Source: JAHEJX01 sp041605955
GTDB lineage: Bacteria > Actinomycetota > Acidimicrobiia > Spongiisociales > UBA5794
Direction: 5' to 3'
DNA length: 8,165 bases
Assembly (NCBI GenBank): GCA_041605955.1
Contig: JBFIXI010000113.1
Location: 1-8,165 of the forward strand
Numbering within the stretch: the stretch's first letter is position 1; every line of letters begins with the position of its first letter. The translations under genes and the position numbers were made by a program. The notes beneath the pieces were generated by a model, which worked only from the letters and a program-made list of their open reading frames with translations, made no database searches and was not told the DNA's origin. Positions 1 to 6,324 of this stretch are shown here, piece by piece.

Positions 1-19
1 CCCCCCCCCCCCCCCCCCC
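1..19. other. Homopolymeric C run at the window start, probable assembly or sequencing artefact
   Basis: Nineteen consecutive C open the sequence, and the composition becomes ordinary immediately afterwards. A run of this kind exactly at a contig edge is typical of read-end or tailing artefacts. It is seen directly; its artefactual nature is inferred. It prevents a firm call of the livH start, because the livH frame stays open through it. Confidence 0.6.
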
Positions 20-48
20 GCTCCTGTTTCCGCTTTAATACCTGCACC

Positions 49-1158
49 TTGGTCGCTTCCACGGAAACTAAGTCACAGCTGCGCGCTCGCTTCAACTGGG
101 TCGACAGCTTCCTCATGGCGCTGCGCGTTGGCGCCATCATCTTCATCGCGATCGGACTCGCCGGGACCATCATCAACTTCTCGGCGGGCGAAGGCCCGAC
201 CGTGGAGGCGTGGCGGGATCTGATCATCGCTGGCCTGGCGCAGGGCACGATGTACGGGCTGATCGCCCTCGGCTACTCGATGGTCTACGGCGTGCTCGGC
301 TTCATCAACTTTGCCCACGGTGAAGTGTTCATGGCCGGAGCAATGACTTCGTTCTTCATGGCGACCTACTTCGTGCAGCGCGGCCTATGGGCCGACAACT
401 TCATCATTGCGATGATCCTCATCATGCTGGCTGCCACGGTGGCCTCCACGATCGTGGCGGTGCTGGTCGAGAAGATCGCCTACCGGCCGCTGCGCAACGC
501 CCCCCGCCTGATCCCGTTGATCACGTCGATTGGTGTTTCGTTCTTCCTCCAGTACAGCGCAGCCTTCCTGTTCGGATTCGCCAACAAGAGCTTCCCGCAG
601 CCGCCGCAAGGACTGCTCGACAAGGTCGAAGTGTTCGGGCTGGGCTGGCTGCGGATCGAAGGCACCAAGCTCGTCGTGATAGTGGTCGCCATTGTCTCGA
701 TGGCCGGGCTCTACTACTTCGTGGAGCGGACCCGCACCGGCCGGTCGATGCGCGCAGTTGCCGAGGACAAGGAGATCGCGGCGTTGATGGGAATCAACGT
801 CGATCGGACCATTGTGACGACCTTTGCGGTGGGCGGGGCGATGGCCGGGATTGCCGGCTCCTTGTGGGCGACGCTGCTGTTTCGCGGGGTGTCGTTCGAT
901 ACCGGGTTCCTTCCTGGCATCAAGGCCTTCACCGCCGCCGTGCTCGGCGGTATAGGCAACATCGTCGGAGCCATGTTGGGCGGGTTGCTTCTCGGGCTAT
1001 TCGAAGGCGTGGGCCCGCTGCTCATCTTGGACGGCTGGGGCATCCCCGGCGTTTCGCAGCTCAAGGATGTCGTGGCGTTCACAGCGCTGGTGCTCGTCTT
1101 GGTGTTTCGTCCTGCGGGGCTGCTCGGCGAGCGGCTGTCTGTCGAGGAGCGCGGATGA
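49..1158 (+). CDS. livH: Branched-chain amino acid ABC transporter permease LivH (5' end uncertain)
   Basis: Inner-membrane permease of a HAAT-family importer; with LivM it forms the transmembrane channel driven by LivG and LivF. The 369-residue translation is strongly hydrophobic. The LivH hallmarks are an early segment containing GLIALGYSMVYGVLGFINFAHGE and a cytoplasmic ATPase-coupling loop from about residue 231 (GRSMRAVAEDKEIAALMGI). The C-terminus ends in the typical VFRPAGLLGE. Typical LivH proteins are near 300 residues; this one has about 50 extra N-terminal residues with an additional hydrophobic segment (about 23-42). The TTG start at 49 has no clear Shine-Dalgarno and the frame is open to base 1, so the true start could lie further upstream or at the ATG at 115. 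The stop overlaps the livM start (ATGA), indicating translational coupling. The family call is secure; substrate specificity is not, because HAAT systems also carry amides, urea and other amino acids. Confidence 0.93.
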   Translation: MVASTETKSQLRARFNWVDSFLMALRVGAIIFIAIGLAGTIINFSAGEGPTVEAWRDLIIAGLAQGTMYGLIALGYSMVYGVLGFINFAHGEVFMAGAMTSFFMATYFVQRGLWADNFIIAMILIMLAATVASTIVAVLVEKIAYRPLRNAPRLIPLITSIGVSFFLQYSAAFLFGFANKSFPQPPQGLLDKVEVFGLGWLRIEGTKLVVIVVAIVSMAGLYYFVERTRTGRSMRAVAEDKEIAALMGINVDRTIVTTFAVGGAMAGIAGSLWATLLFRGVSFDTGFLPGIKAFTAAVLGGIGNIVGAMLGGLLLGLFEGVGPLLILDGWGIPGVSQLKDVVAFTALVLVLVFRPAGLLGERLSVEERG

Positions 1159-2927
1159 CTCGCGGGGAGTTCGATCTTCGCAAGGTCATTCGGGCGGGCC
1201 TCATCACCGGTCTCGTCTTGTGCTTTATTGCGGCCATCGGCATGGTCGAGGACTTCGACTCTCGGATGATGGTCACCGGCATCCTCAGTCTGGGCTTCTT
1301 GGCCCTGTTTTGGTACGTCCCGCTCGCCGGCTACAACGTTGGCAAGGAAACCGTGCTGGAGGGCATGGAGGCCCATCCTCCGACGCGGCAGCATATTCTC
1401 GCCGGGCTCCTCGTAGGGTTGATCGGCGGGACGGTGCTGTTCGGCTTGGTGCTCGTTGTTCACTTCAGGGATCTGCGTCGGGTGTTCATTCGTCTCAGCC
1501 CGCTCCTGGTCGAGCTGCTCACGTTCAGCGACAATGTGGCCAACCCGAATCTTGGTCGGGGGGCAGTGGCGCTGATTGGAATCTCCGCAGCCCTGGGGGC
1601 GATAGGTGGGGCGCTTCATCTGGTGTCGCCGGTGCTACGAAGGCGGATCGTCGTCGCCCCGGCCGCCGTGATCGCCTTCGCTTTGTTGGAAGATGTGGTT
1701 GGGCAGATCCTCCGCAGCTTCGGGCTCAGCTCTTTGGTGCGGCAGCTCTACCGAAACGGCGCCGTCAGGTTGATCCCGGCGATCGTGGTGCTCGGGCTGG
1801 CGTTTTATCTCGCGGGCCGGGAGCGCAAGGAAACCTCGCGCGTACGGGATTTCCTTGCCGCCGAAGACCCGAAGCAGCGGACCAAGAACTCGCTGATCGT
1901 CGGCGTTATCGCCGCGGTCGTGATCATCGCCGCCCCCTGGGTGCTGGGCAGCCTGCTGTCCGAGATTCTGGCGACGACCGGCATCTTCCTCCTCATGGCG
2001 CTGGGCCTCAACATCGTGGTGGGTTTTGCCGGTCTCCTCGACCTCGGGTACGTCGCATTCTTCGCCGTCGGCGCCTACACGTCGGCGGTGCTCTCGAGTC
2101 CGCTGTCTCCATTCTTCAAGCCCGAGTGGCCCTGGTGGTACACGCTCCCGTTTGTGGTGGTCGTCGGAGTGTTCGCCGGGATCATGGTGGGGACGCCGGT
2201 CATTCGGCTCCGCGGCGACTACTTGGCGATCGTCACTCTCGGCTTCGGCGAGATTGTCCGGATCACATTCCTCTCGGATGCGGCCGCCCCGTGGTTCGGC
2301 GGCGCCGGCGGCATCCGCCAGATACCCGGCATACCTCTTGGGTTCGACACGATCAGCGGCAGCGATCCGCAGTACATCTTCTACTTCGCCTTCGCGCTCC
2401 TGCTGCTGGCGGCGTGGGTTTCGCATGCGCTGTTGAACTCCCGGGTGGGTCGGGCATGGACCGCGATGCGCGAGGACGAATCTGTGGCAGAGGTCATGGG
2501 CATCGACACGGTGCGCAGCAAGCTGTCGGCCTTCATCGTCGGTGCGGTGCTGGCCGCTTTGGGCGGTGCGTTGTTCTCAGCGAAACTCGGCTCGATCTTC
2601 CCGACCTCGTTCGAGTTGCTCATCTCGATCGTGATCCTGGTCGTGGTGATCGTTGGCGGTATGGGCAACATCATCGGCGTTGCGGTCGGTGCCGTCGTCT
2701 TGATCGGAGTCCTCGGCGGCCCCCGCCAGCCTGGTCTCCTCCAAGAGTTCGGAGAGTTCAAGCTGCTGATCTACGGCGTGATCCTGGTCTACATGATGTT
2801 GCAGCGACCCGAGGGCCTGGTGCCGAGCGTCCGCCGCCAGCGTGAGCTACATCAGGACGAGTTCACCCAGGACGCGTGGCTCGACAAGGCGGGCGACTTC
2901 ACCGAACCGACGGCCGGGGGGTCGTGA
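1155..2927 (+). CDS. livM: Branched-chain amino acid ABC transporter permease LivM with long N-terminal membrane extension
   Basis: Second channel-forming permease of the importer, 590 residues. The canonical LivM domain occupies roughly residues 250-590. It includes LNIVVGFAGLLDLGY from residue 285, IRLRGDYLAIVTLGFGEIVR, the coupling loop starting at about G432 (GRAWTAMREDESVAEVMGID), a glycine-rich GGMGNIIG segment and the characteristic ending QRPEGLVPS. About 250 residues precede this domain. They contain around six further hydrophobic segments (near 14-31, 40-57, 84-105, 136-156, 165-185 and 203-222) separated by charged linkers. Typical LivM proteins are 300-420 residues, so the extension is large. 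The start is the ATG overlapping the livH stop; the frame is open far upstream, but that part lies over livH in another frame and is not coding. The stop overlaps the livG ATG by one base. The function of the extension is unknown. Confidence 0.93.
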   Translation: MTRGEFDLRKVIRAGLITGLVLCFIAAIGMVEDFDSRMMVTGILSLGFLALFWYVPLAGYNVGKETVLEGMEAHPPTRQHILAGLLVGLIGGTVLFGLVLVVHFRDLRRVFIRLSPLLVELLTFSDNVANPNLGRGAVALIGISAALGAIGGALHLVSPVLRRRIVVAPAAVIAFALLEDVVGQILRSFGLSSLVRQLYRNGAVRLIPAIVVLGLAFYLAGRERKETSRVRDFLAAEDPKQRTKNSLIVGVIAAVVIIAAPWVLGSLLSEILATTGIFLLMALGLNIVVGFAGLLDLGYVAFFAVGAYTSAVLSSPLSPFFKPEWPWWYTLPFVVVVGVFAGIMVGTPVIRLRGDYLAIVTLGFGEIVRITFLSDAAAPWFGGAGGIRQIPGIPLGFDTISGSDPQYIFYFAFALLLLAAWVSHALLNSRVGRAWTAMREDESVAEVMGIDTVRSKLSAFIVGAVLAALGGALFSAKLGSIFPTSFELLISIVILVVVIVGGMGNIIGVAVGAVVLIGVLGGPRQPGLLQEFGEFKLLIYGVILVYMMLQRPEGLVPSVRRQRELHQDEFTQDAWLDKAGDFTEPTAGGS

Positions 2928-3712
2928 TGGCGCTGCTCCAGATCAACGGGTTGCGGAAGAGCTTCGGTGGGGTCCGGGCTCTCGACCGAGTCGACTTCCA
3001 CATCGATGCGGGCGAGGTCGTGTCAGTGATCGGGCCCAACGGCGCCGGCAAGACTTCGTTCTTCAACGTGATCTCCGGCATGTACCCCCCAGACGAGGGC
3101 GAGATCGTCTTCGAGGGCGTCGACATCTCGGGTTGGGAGCCGCACGACATAACCCGCGGCGGTATCGCCCGGACTTTCCAGAACGTCCGTCTCTTTCCCA
3201 ACATGACGGTGCTGGAGAACGTGATGGTGGCCCAGCACTGCCGGACCCGCCAGGGCATGATGCCGGCGATCTTCCGCACCAAGGCTTTCCGCCAGGAGGA
3301 GGCGGAGATCGAGGAACGGGCGCAGGAGATCCTCAGCTTCTTCGGGTCGCGGCTAGTTGGCTACCGCTTCGATCAGCCCGCATTCATGCTGTCGTACGCC
3401 AACCGCCGCCGTCTCGAGATCGCTCGCGCCATGGCTACTCAGCCGCGTTTGCTCATGCTGGACGAGCCGGTGGCAGGAATGAATCCGCGCGAGACAGCCG
3501 AGCTCACCGGTTTGATCAGCCGGATGCCGGCAGAGCGCGGCTTGACCGTGATCGTCATTGAGCACGACATGAAGGTGGTGCGCGACGTGAGCCACCGCGT
3601 GGTGGTTCTCGACCACGGTGTGAAGATCGCCGAAGGCTCCTACGAGGACGTCTCCAACAACGAGGATGTCATCGAAGCCTATCTGGGGCGTCCGGCCAAG
3701 GACAGGGCATGA
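2927..3712 (+). CDS. livG: Branched-chain amino acid ABC transporter ATP-binding protein LivG
   Basis: Cytoplasmic ATPase subunit, 261 residues, the usual LivG size. The Walker A motif GPNGAGKT is at residues 36-43, the LivG-specific GIARTFQNVRLFPNMTVLENVMV follows the Q-loop, Walker B LLMLDEP has D179 and catalytic E180, and the H-loop is in VIVIEHDMKVV (H213). The ABC signature reads LSYAN at residues 155-159 instead of the LSYGQ/LSGGQ type; the following RRRLEIARA is normal for the family. The ATG at 2927 overlaps the livM TGA by one base and is preceded by a G-rich stretch (2915-2921) that can serve as ribosome-binding site. A GTG one codon upstream is possible. An in-frame start at 2876 is less likely because its residues are not LivG-like. 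The gene ends in an ATGA overlap with livF. Confidence 0.95.
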   Translation: MALLQINGLRKSFGGVRALDRVDFHIDAGEVVSVIGPNGAGKTSFFNVISGMYPPDEGEIVFEGVDISGWEPHDITRGGIARTFQNVRLFPNMTVLENVMVAQHCRTRQGMMPAIFRTKAFRQEEAEIEERAQEILSFFGSRLVGYRFDQPAFMLSYANRRRLEIARAMATQPRLLMLDEPVAGMNPRETAELTGLISRMPAERGLTVIVIEHDMKVVRDVSHRVVVLDHGVKIAEGSYEDVSNNEDVIEAYLGRPAKDRA

Positions 3713-4434
3713 CCGATCGTAAGCCGGTCCTCGAGTTCCGCGATGTGAACACTCACTACGGGCCGGTGCACATCCTCAAGAACGTCAATCTGAAGATCCA
3801 CGCCGGCGAGATGGTCTGCCTGCTCGGAGGTAATGCTTCGGGTAAGACCACCACGCTGAAGACGATTCTCGGGATGGTCGAGCCGACAGCAGGTGAAGTC
3901 CTCATCGACGGAGAGGTCACCAACGGGCTGCCGACGGCCAAGGTGGTGGAGCGGGGCGTGTCGATGGTTCCGGAGAATCGGCGCCTGTTCAAACGAATGA
4001 CGGTACGGGAGAACCTGGAGATCGGCGGCTACCTCCGCAAGGACGATCTCGAAGAAGACTTCGAGCGGATCTTCGAGCTGTTTCCCCGGGTCAAGGAGAG
4101 ACTCCACCAAAAGGCGGGGACACTCTCGGGTGGCGAGCAGCAGATGGTGGCGGTGGGGCGGGCGCTGATGGCCCGGCCCAAGGTGCTGTTGATGGACGAG
4201 CCCTCGATGGGGCTGGCGCCGGTGCTGGTGGCGCAGAATTTCGAGATCATTCAGCAGATCAACGACGCCGGCACAACTGTATTCATGGTCGAACAGAACG
4301 CCAACATGGCGCTGTCCATCGCCGATCACGGGTACGTGCTGCAGACGGGCCAGATCGTGCTGGCCGATACCTCAAAAGCTCTCTTGGCCAATCCGGAGAT
4401 GCGCAAGGCGTATTTGGGTGAGGTCGATGAGTAG
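3709..4434 (+). CDS. livF: Branched-chain amino acid ABC transporter ATP-binding protein LivF
   Basis: Second cytoplasmic ATPase of the importer, 241 residues, normal for LivF, partnering LivG in the nucleotide-binding dimer. Walker A is GGNASGKT at residues 40-47; most LivF proteins have a GxNGAGKT form, but the GxxxxGKT core is intact. The motif MVPENRRLFKRMTVRENLEIGGY is LivF-typical. The signature LSGGEQQ is at 139-145, and Walker B VLLMDEP has D163 and catalytic E164. The switch region reads VFMVEQNANMAL, with the Gln that LivF proteins usually carry in place of the H-loop histidine. The start ATG overlaps the livG stop by four bases. It ends at TAG with no clear terminator in the next 100 bases, so some readthrough into the CBS gene is possible. 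Confidence 0.95.
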   Translation: MTDRKPVLEFRDVNTHYGPVHILKNVNLKIHAGEMVCLLGGNASGKTTTLKTILGMVEPTAGEVLIDGEVTNGLPTAKVVERGVSMVPENRRLFKRMTVRENLEIGGYLRKDDLEEDFERIFELFPRVKERLHQKAGTLSGGEQQMVAVGRALMARPKVLLMDEPSMGLAPVLVAQNFEIIQQINDAGTTVFMVEQNANMALSIADHGYVLQTGQIVLADTSKALLANPEMRKAYLGEVDE

Positions 4435-4513
4435 AGACCACCAGGGTTACCCGGGATCAACTGGTTAGTACTCGCCTTTCATGCGGTCTCCGGCGAACCG
4501 GCCCGGGATTGCG

Positions 4514-4519
4514 TATTCT
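4514..4519 (+). promoter_or_regulatory. Possible -10 element (TATTCT) for the CBS-domain gene
   Basis: TATTCT matches TATAAT at four of six positions and would place transcription start near 4526, giving a short leader containing the ribosome-binding site. No convincing -35 is seen 16-18 bases upstream. This is a weak prediction based on position and sequence only. Confidence 0.25.
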
Positions 4520-4527
4520 GAGAACTC

Positions 4528-4533
4528 AAGGAG
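4528..4533 (+). promoter_or_regulatory. Ribosome-binding site AAGGAG that fixes the CBS gene start
   Basis: AAGGAG lies five bases before the GTG at 4539. It makes this GTG the preferred start over the in-frame TTG at 4509, which has no such site. Confidence 0.75.
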
Positions 4534-4538
4534 ACAAC

Positions 4539-4973
4539 GTGCAGCGAACCGTAGAGAGCCTCTTGCACAACAAAGGTCGGGATGTGTTCTCGATCGGCCC
4601 CAGCGCCAGCGTTCACGCCGCCCTGGAGATGATGCACCAGCGGCGGGTAGGCGCGCTGGTCGTCACCGAGGAGGGGGCGCTGGTGGGCATCATCTCCGAA
4701 CGCGACTTCGCCCGCGAGATGATCACCAGTGATCGCGGCCCCAAGGACATGCTGGTGAGCGACATCATGACGACGGAGGTCCAAACCGTGACCTTGGACA
4801 AGACGGTCGGCGAATGCATGGCGCTGATGACCAATCGGCGCTTCCGTCATCTTCCCGTTCTCGACGATACGAAGCGCCTGGTAGGCGTGATATCGATTGG
4901 AGATGTCGTCAAGAGCGTGATCTCAGATCAGGAGCACCTGATCGAGGATCTGGAGCGTTACATCACGGGGTGA
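4539..4973 (+). CDS. Small tandem CBS-domain protein
   Basis: Soluble 144-residue protein made only of a CBS pair (Bateman module). The first CBS repeat covers about residues 5-60 (VFSIGPSASVHAALEMM, RVGALVVTEEGALVGIISERDF). The second covers about 75-135 (VSDIMTTEVQTVTLDKTVGECMALM, RFRHLPVLDDTKRLVGVISIGDVV). CBS pairs generally bind adenosine nucleotides (AMP, ATP, NAD or S-adenosyl derivatives) and regulate partner proteins; stand-alone versions are common and their partners are usually unknown. The GTG start is set by a good Shine-Dalgarno five bases upstream. It is co-directional with livF, 104 bases downstream, and ends just before a strong hairpin. A role as an energy sensor for the adjacent transporter is possible but is only inferred from proximity. 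Confidence 0.88.
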   Translation: MQRTVESLLHNKGRDVFSIGPSASVHAALEMMHQRRVGALVVTEEGALVGIISERDFAREMITSDRGPKDMLVSDIMTTEVQTVTLDKTVGECMALMTNRRFRHLPVLDDTKRLVGVISIGDVVKSVISDQEHLIEDLERYITG

Positions 4974-4980
4974 GGCGGAT

Positions 4981-5016
4981 CTCGAGCCAAGCAGGCTTGG
5001 CTCGAGTTCCTCGTTT
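4981..5016 (+). terminator. Strong hairpin terminator after the CBS gene
   Basis: The arms CTCGAGCCAAGC (4981-4992) and GCTTGGCTCGAG (4995-5006) are perfect 12-base complements with a two-base spacer, so in practice an 11 bp stem with a tetraloop. TTCCTCGTTT follows, a modest T-rich tail. It begins 8 bases after the CBS stop codon. Confidence 0.7.
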
Positions 5017-5017
5017 C

Positions 5018-5142
5018 GGTGCGCCTTGCGCACCTAACCCTCGTAGATGTCCGGCGCTGCGGCCGGGCTCCTACGCGAAATCTGCCGCGCATGTCGCCAG
5101 ATTTCGCTGCGCAGGGGAAATGCTCCGCTGCTCCTTGCAGCG
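5018..5142. repeat. Series of four further hairpins in the convergent intergenic region
   Basis: Four separate inverted repeats follow the terminator. GGTGCGC/GCGCACC is at 5018-5034. CCGGC/GCCGG is at 5051-5066. GCGAAATCTG/CAGATTTCGC is at 5075-5084 and 5098-5107, a perfect 10 bp stem. CGCTGC/GCAGCG is at 5126-5142. In addition, 5085-5097 is complementary with one mismatch to 5149-5161, giving an alternative longer-range fold. The region codes for nothing recognisable. The short GC-only stems could be chance in GC-rich DNA; the 10 bp stem is less likely to be. Confidence 0.5.
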
Positions 5143-5202
5143 AGCCGAGCGACATGTGCGGTCGGCGAGGAAGTGAGCACGCCCGGGAGGGGCGCACGAC
5201 TG

Positions 5203-5222
5203 GGAGCGAGCCTGCTCGCTCC
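5203..5222 (-). terminator. Hairpin downstream of the ferredoxin gene, without U-tract
   Basis: GGAGCGAGC (5203-5211) and GCTCGCTCC (5214-5222) are perfect 9-base complements around a two-base spacer, 7 bases beyond the ferredoxin stop codon on the minus strand. No T-rich tail follows on either strand. It could act as an imperfect intrinsic terminator or protect the mRNA 3' end. Confidence 0.45.
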
Positions 5223-5229
5223 GAAATCC

Positions 5230-5550
5230 CTATGCGCCTCTGTTTGCGATCAGCTCGGCGTTGTACGGCTCGATCATGATGCACTCGCCGGGGCATTCCT
5301 CGGCGGATTCGACCACGATGTCGATCTGGCTGTCCGGAACCCGGGCAACTCCGCGGGCGCCTTCCGGGCCGTGACCGTCGCCCTCCAGGCCGTCGAAGAC
5401 GATCTCCTTGCCGAAGTGGTTGGCCTGCTCCTTGACGACCCATAGGCCGTCGTCGCGGCCGAGGAATACGTCGGGGGCGATCTCTTCGCAGATTCCGTCG
5501 CCGGTGCAGAGGTCCTGATCGATCCAGACCATCAATTTCGTTTCAGACAT
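5230..5550 (-). CDS. Single-cluster ferredoxin with CxxDxxC motif
   Basis: Soluble low-potential electron carrier, 106 residues. The N-terminal motif around DQDLCTGDGICEEIAPDVF supplies C15, D18 and C21, and the C-terminal cluster ligand is C86 in ECPGEC, so the pattern is C-x2-D-x2-C ... C-P. Pyrococcus furiosus ferredoxin has the same arrangement, where the Asp ligates a [4Fe-4S] cluster that readily converts to [3Fe-4S]; the cluster type here is therefore open. An additional C90 follows C86. The protein is acidic and longer than the usual 60-70 residues because of a linker at about 32-75. The ATG at 5548-5550 is preceded by GAGGAAG. No oxidoreductase or P450 partner is adjacent, so its redox partner is unknown. 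The stop is TAG. Confidence 0.87.
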   Translation of the reverse strand: MSETKLMVWIDQDLCTGDGICEEIAPDVFLGRDDGLWVVKEQANHFGKEIVFDGLEGDGHGPEGARGVARVPDSQIDIVVESAEECPGECIMIEPYNAELIANRGA

Positions 5551-5812
5551 GGCTTCCTCGTCCTCGTAGCGCGGCCGAAATCTAGCGCATCACAGCGCCG
5601 TACTGGTATTCAGGCGTAATGGGCGGCTTGCTCGCAGCTCTGTGCTCGGCCTGCGGGCGTCAAACCTGGAGGCGTTTATCGGTAGCGCAGACCCCCAACG
5701 AGGTGCGCTCGACGCGCGGCGCGTCCGCTCCAAACACCGGCGCCGGCGCTACTGCAACGGACCTGCGCCGCTCGGGTTCGCCTCGAAGGTCACCAGCCAG
5801 CGTCGGTCTGCC
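5551..5812. other. 262-bp intergenic region between ferredoxin and msrB
   Basis: No open frame with family similarity is seen here. It holds the ferredoxin upstream signals at its left end, a small hairpin GACGCG-CGG-CGCGTC at 5711-5725 and the palindrome CCGGCGCCGG at 5737-5746. The hairpin lies about 90 bases past the msrB stop and lacks a U-tract. Confidence 0.5.
5553..5584 (-). promoter_or_regulatory. Ferredoxin upstream signals: RBS GAGGAAG and possible -10 TAGATT
   Basis: On the minus strand GAGGAAG (5553-5559) ends two bases before the ATG, with its GAGGA core four bases away. TAGATT (5579-5584) resembles an actinobacterial -10 (TANNNT) and would give a leader of about 20 bases. No clear -35 is seen. 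The RBS is the firmer of the two. Confidence 0.35.
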
Positions 5813-6214
5813 TCACTCGGCGGCGTCGAGATCGAGGGATGCCGAGTTCATGCAGTAGCGAAGCCCGGTCGGTTGTGGCCCGTCGGGGAACACGTGGCCG
5901 AGATGGGCGTCGCAGCTGGCGCACTTGACCTCGGTGCGGACCATCCCGAGGCTGCGGTCGGTTTCGGTGACGATTGCGTCGGGGGTGATCGGCTGGAAGA
6001 AGCTCGGCCAACCACTTCCGGAGTCGTACTTCGTCGACGACTCGAACAGCGGCGTGTCGCAGCAAACGCAGTTGTAGATGCCGGGGGTCTTGGTGTCCCA
6101 GTACTTGCCGGTGAAGGCGCGCTCGGTCCCGCCTTGGCGAGTCACGTGGAACTGCTCCGGCGTCAGCCTCTGCCGCCACTGCCCTTCGGTCATCTCTTGG
6201 ACGTTGTCTGTCAT
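5813..6214 (-). CDS. msrB: Peptide-methionine (R)-S-oxide reductase MsrB
   Basis: Cytoplasmic repair enzyme reducing the R epimer of methionine sulfoxide, free or protein-bound, usually with thioredoxin as reductant. The 133 residues cover the whole SelR domain. Zinc-binding CxxC pairs are C49/C52 (CVCC) and C98/C101 (KCASCDAHLGHVF). The substrate-site motif is KYDSGSGWPSFFQPI (about 62-76). The catalytic nucleophile is C121 in GLRYCMNSASL. The nucleophile is a normal Cys codon, not UGA, although a selenocysteine tRNA lies nearby. A resolving cysteine is not obvious; C51 is an extra cysteine within the zinc motif. The ATG at 6212-6214 has AGAGAGG seven bases upstream. The frame extends to 6361, but those residues are not MsrB-like and would overlap the divergent gene. 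It is divergent from the DUF664 gene with a 110-base gap. Confidence 0.95.
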   Translation of the reverse strand: MTDNVQEMTEGQWRQRLTPEQFHVTRQGGTERAFTGKYWDTKTPGIYNCVCCDTPLFESSTKYDSGSGWPSFFQPITPDAIVTETDRSLGMVRTEVKCASCDAHLGHVFPDGPQPTGLRYCMNSASLDLDAAE

Positions 6215-6221
6215 CGCGGTA

Positions 6222-6247
6222 CCTCTCTCTGTCTCGTGTCGATTACA
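6222..6247 (-). promoter_or_regulatory. msrB RBS (AGAGAGG) and possible -10 (TGTAAT)
   Basis: On the minus strand AGAGAGG at 6222-6228 sits seven bases before the msrB ATG. TGTAAT at 6242-6247 matches TATAAT at five of six positions and is suitably placed for a start near 6235. No good -35 is visible. Confidence 0.4.
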
Positions 6248-6324
6248 ACACAGCCGGAGCGATGCTGGTTCCCTCTTAATGGAATGTTCCTCTGCGGGCT
6301 GCCCGGTGCAGGCAGCTTGGATTC

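Noticed and set aside
387..1154. Upstream extension of the livM frame across livH
   Set aside because: The frame is open for 256 codons, but the translation is Arg/His-rich with no membrane character, as expected for a shifted frame of a GC-rich gene. The ATGA junction at 1155 is the obvious start.
714..2846. Long open frames antisense to or shifted within livH and livM (e.g. 714-1619 minus, 1067-2845 plus, 1635-2426 minus)
   Set aside because: They are low-complexity, Arg/Pro/Ser- or Glu/Asp-rich translations without domain motifs, fully covered by well-supported permease genes.
4435..4538. Terminator or riboswitch between livF and the CBS gene
   Set aside because: Only four-base complementarities are visible (CCAG/CTGG and CCGG/CCGG), too weak to support a structure.
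5019..5445. Plus-strand open frames through the hairpin region into the ferredoxin gene
   Set aside because: They are antisense to the well-supported ferredoxin and have Arg/Ala-rich translations without recognisable motifs.
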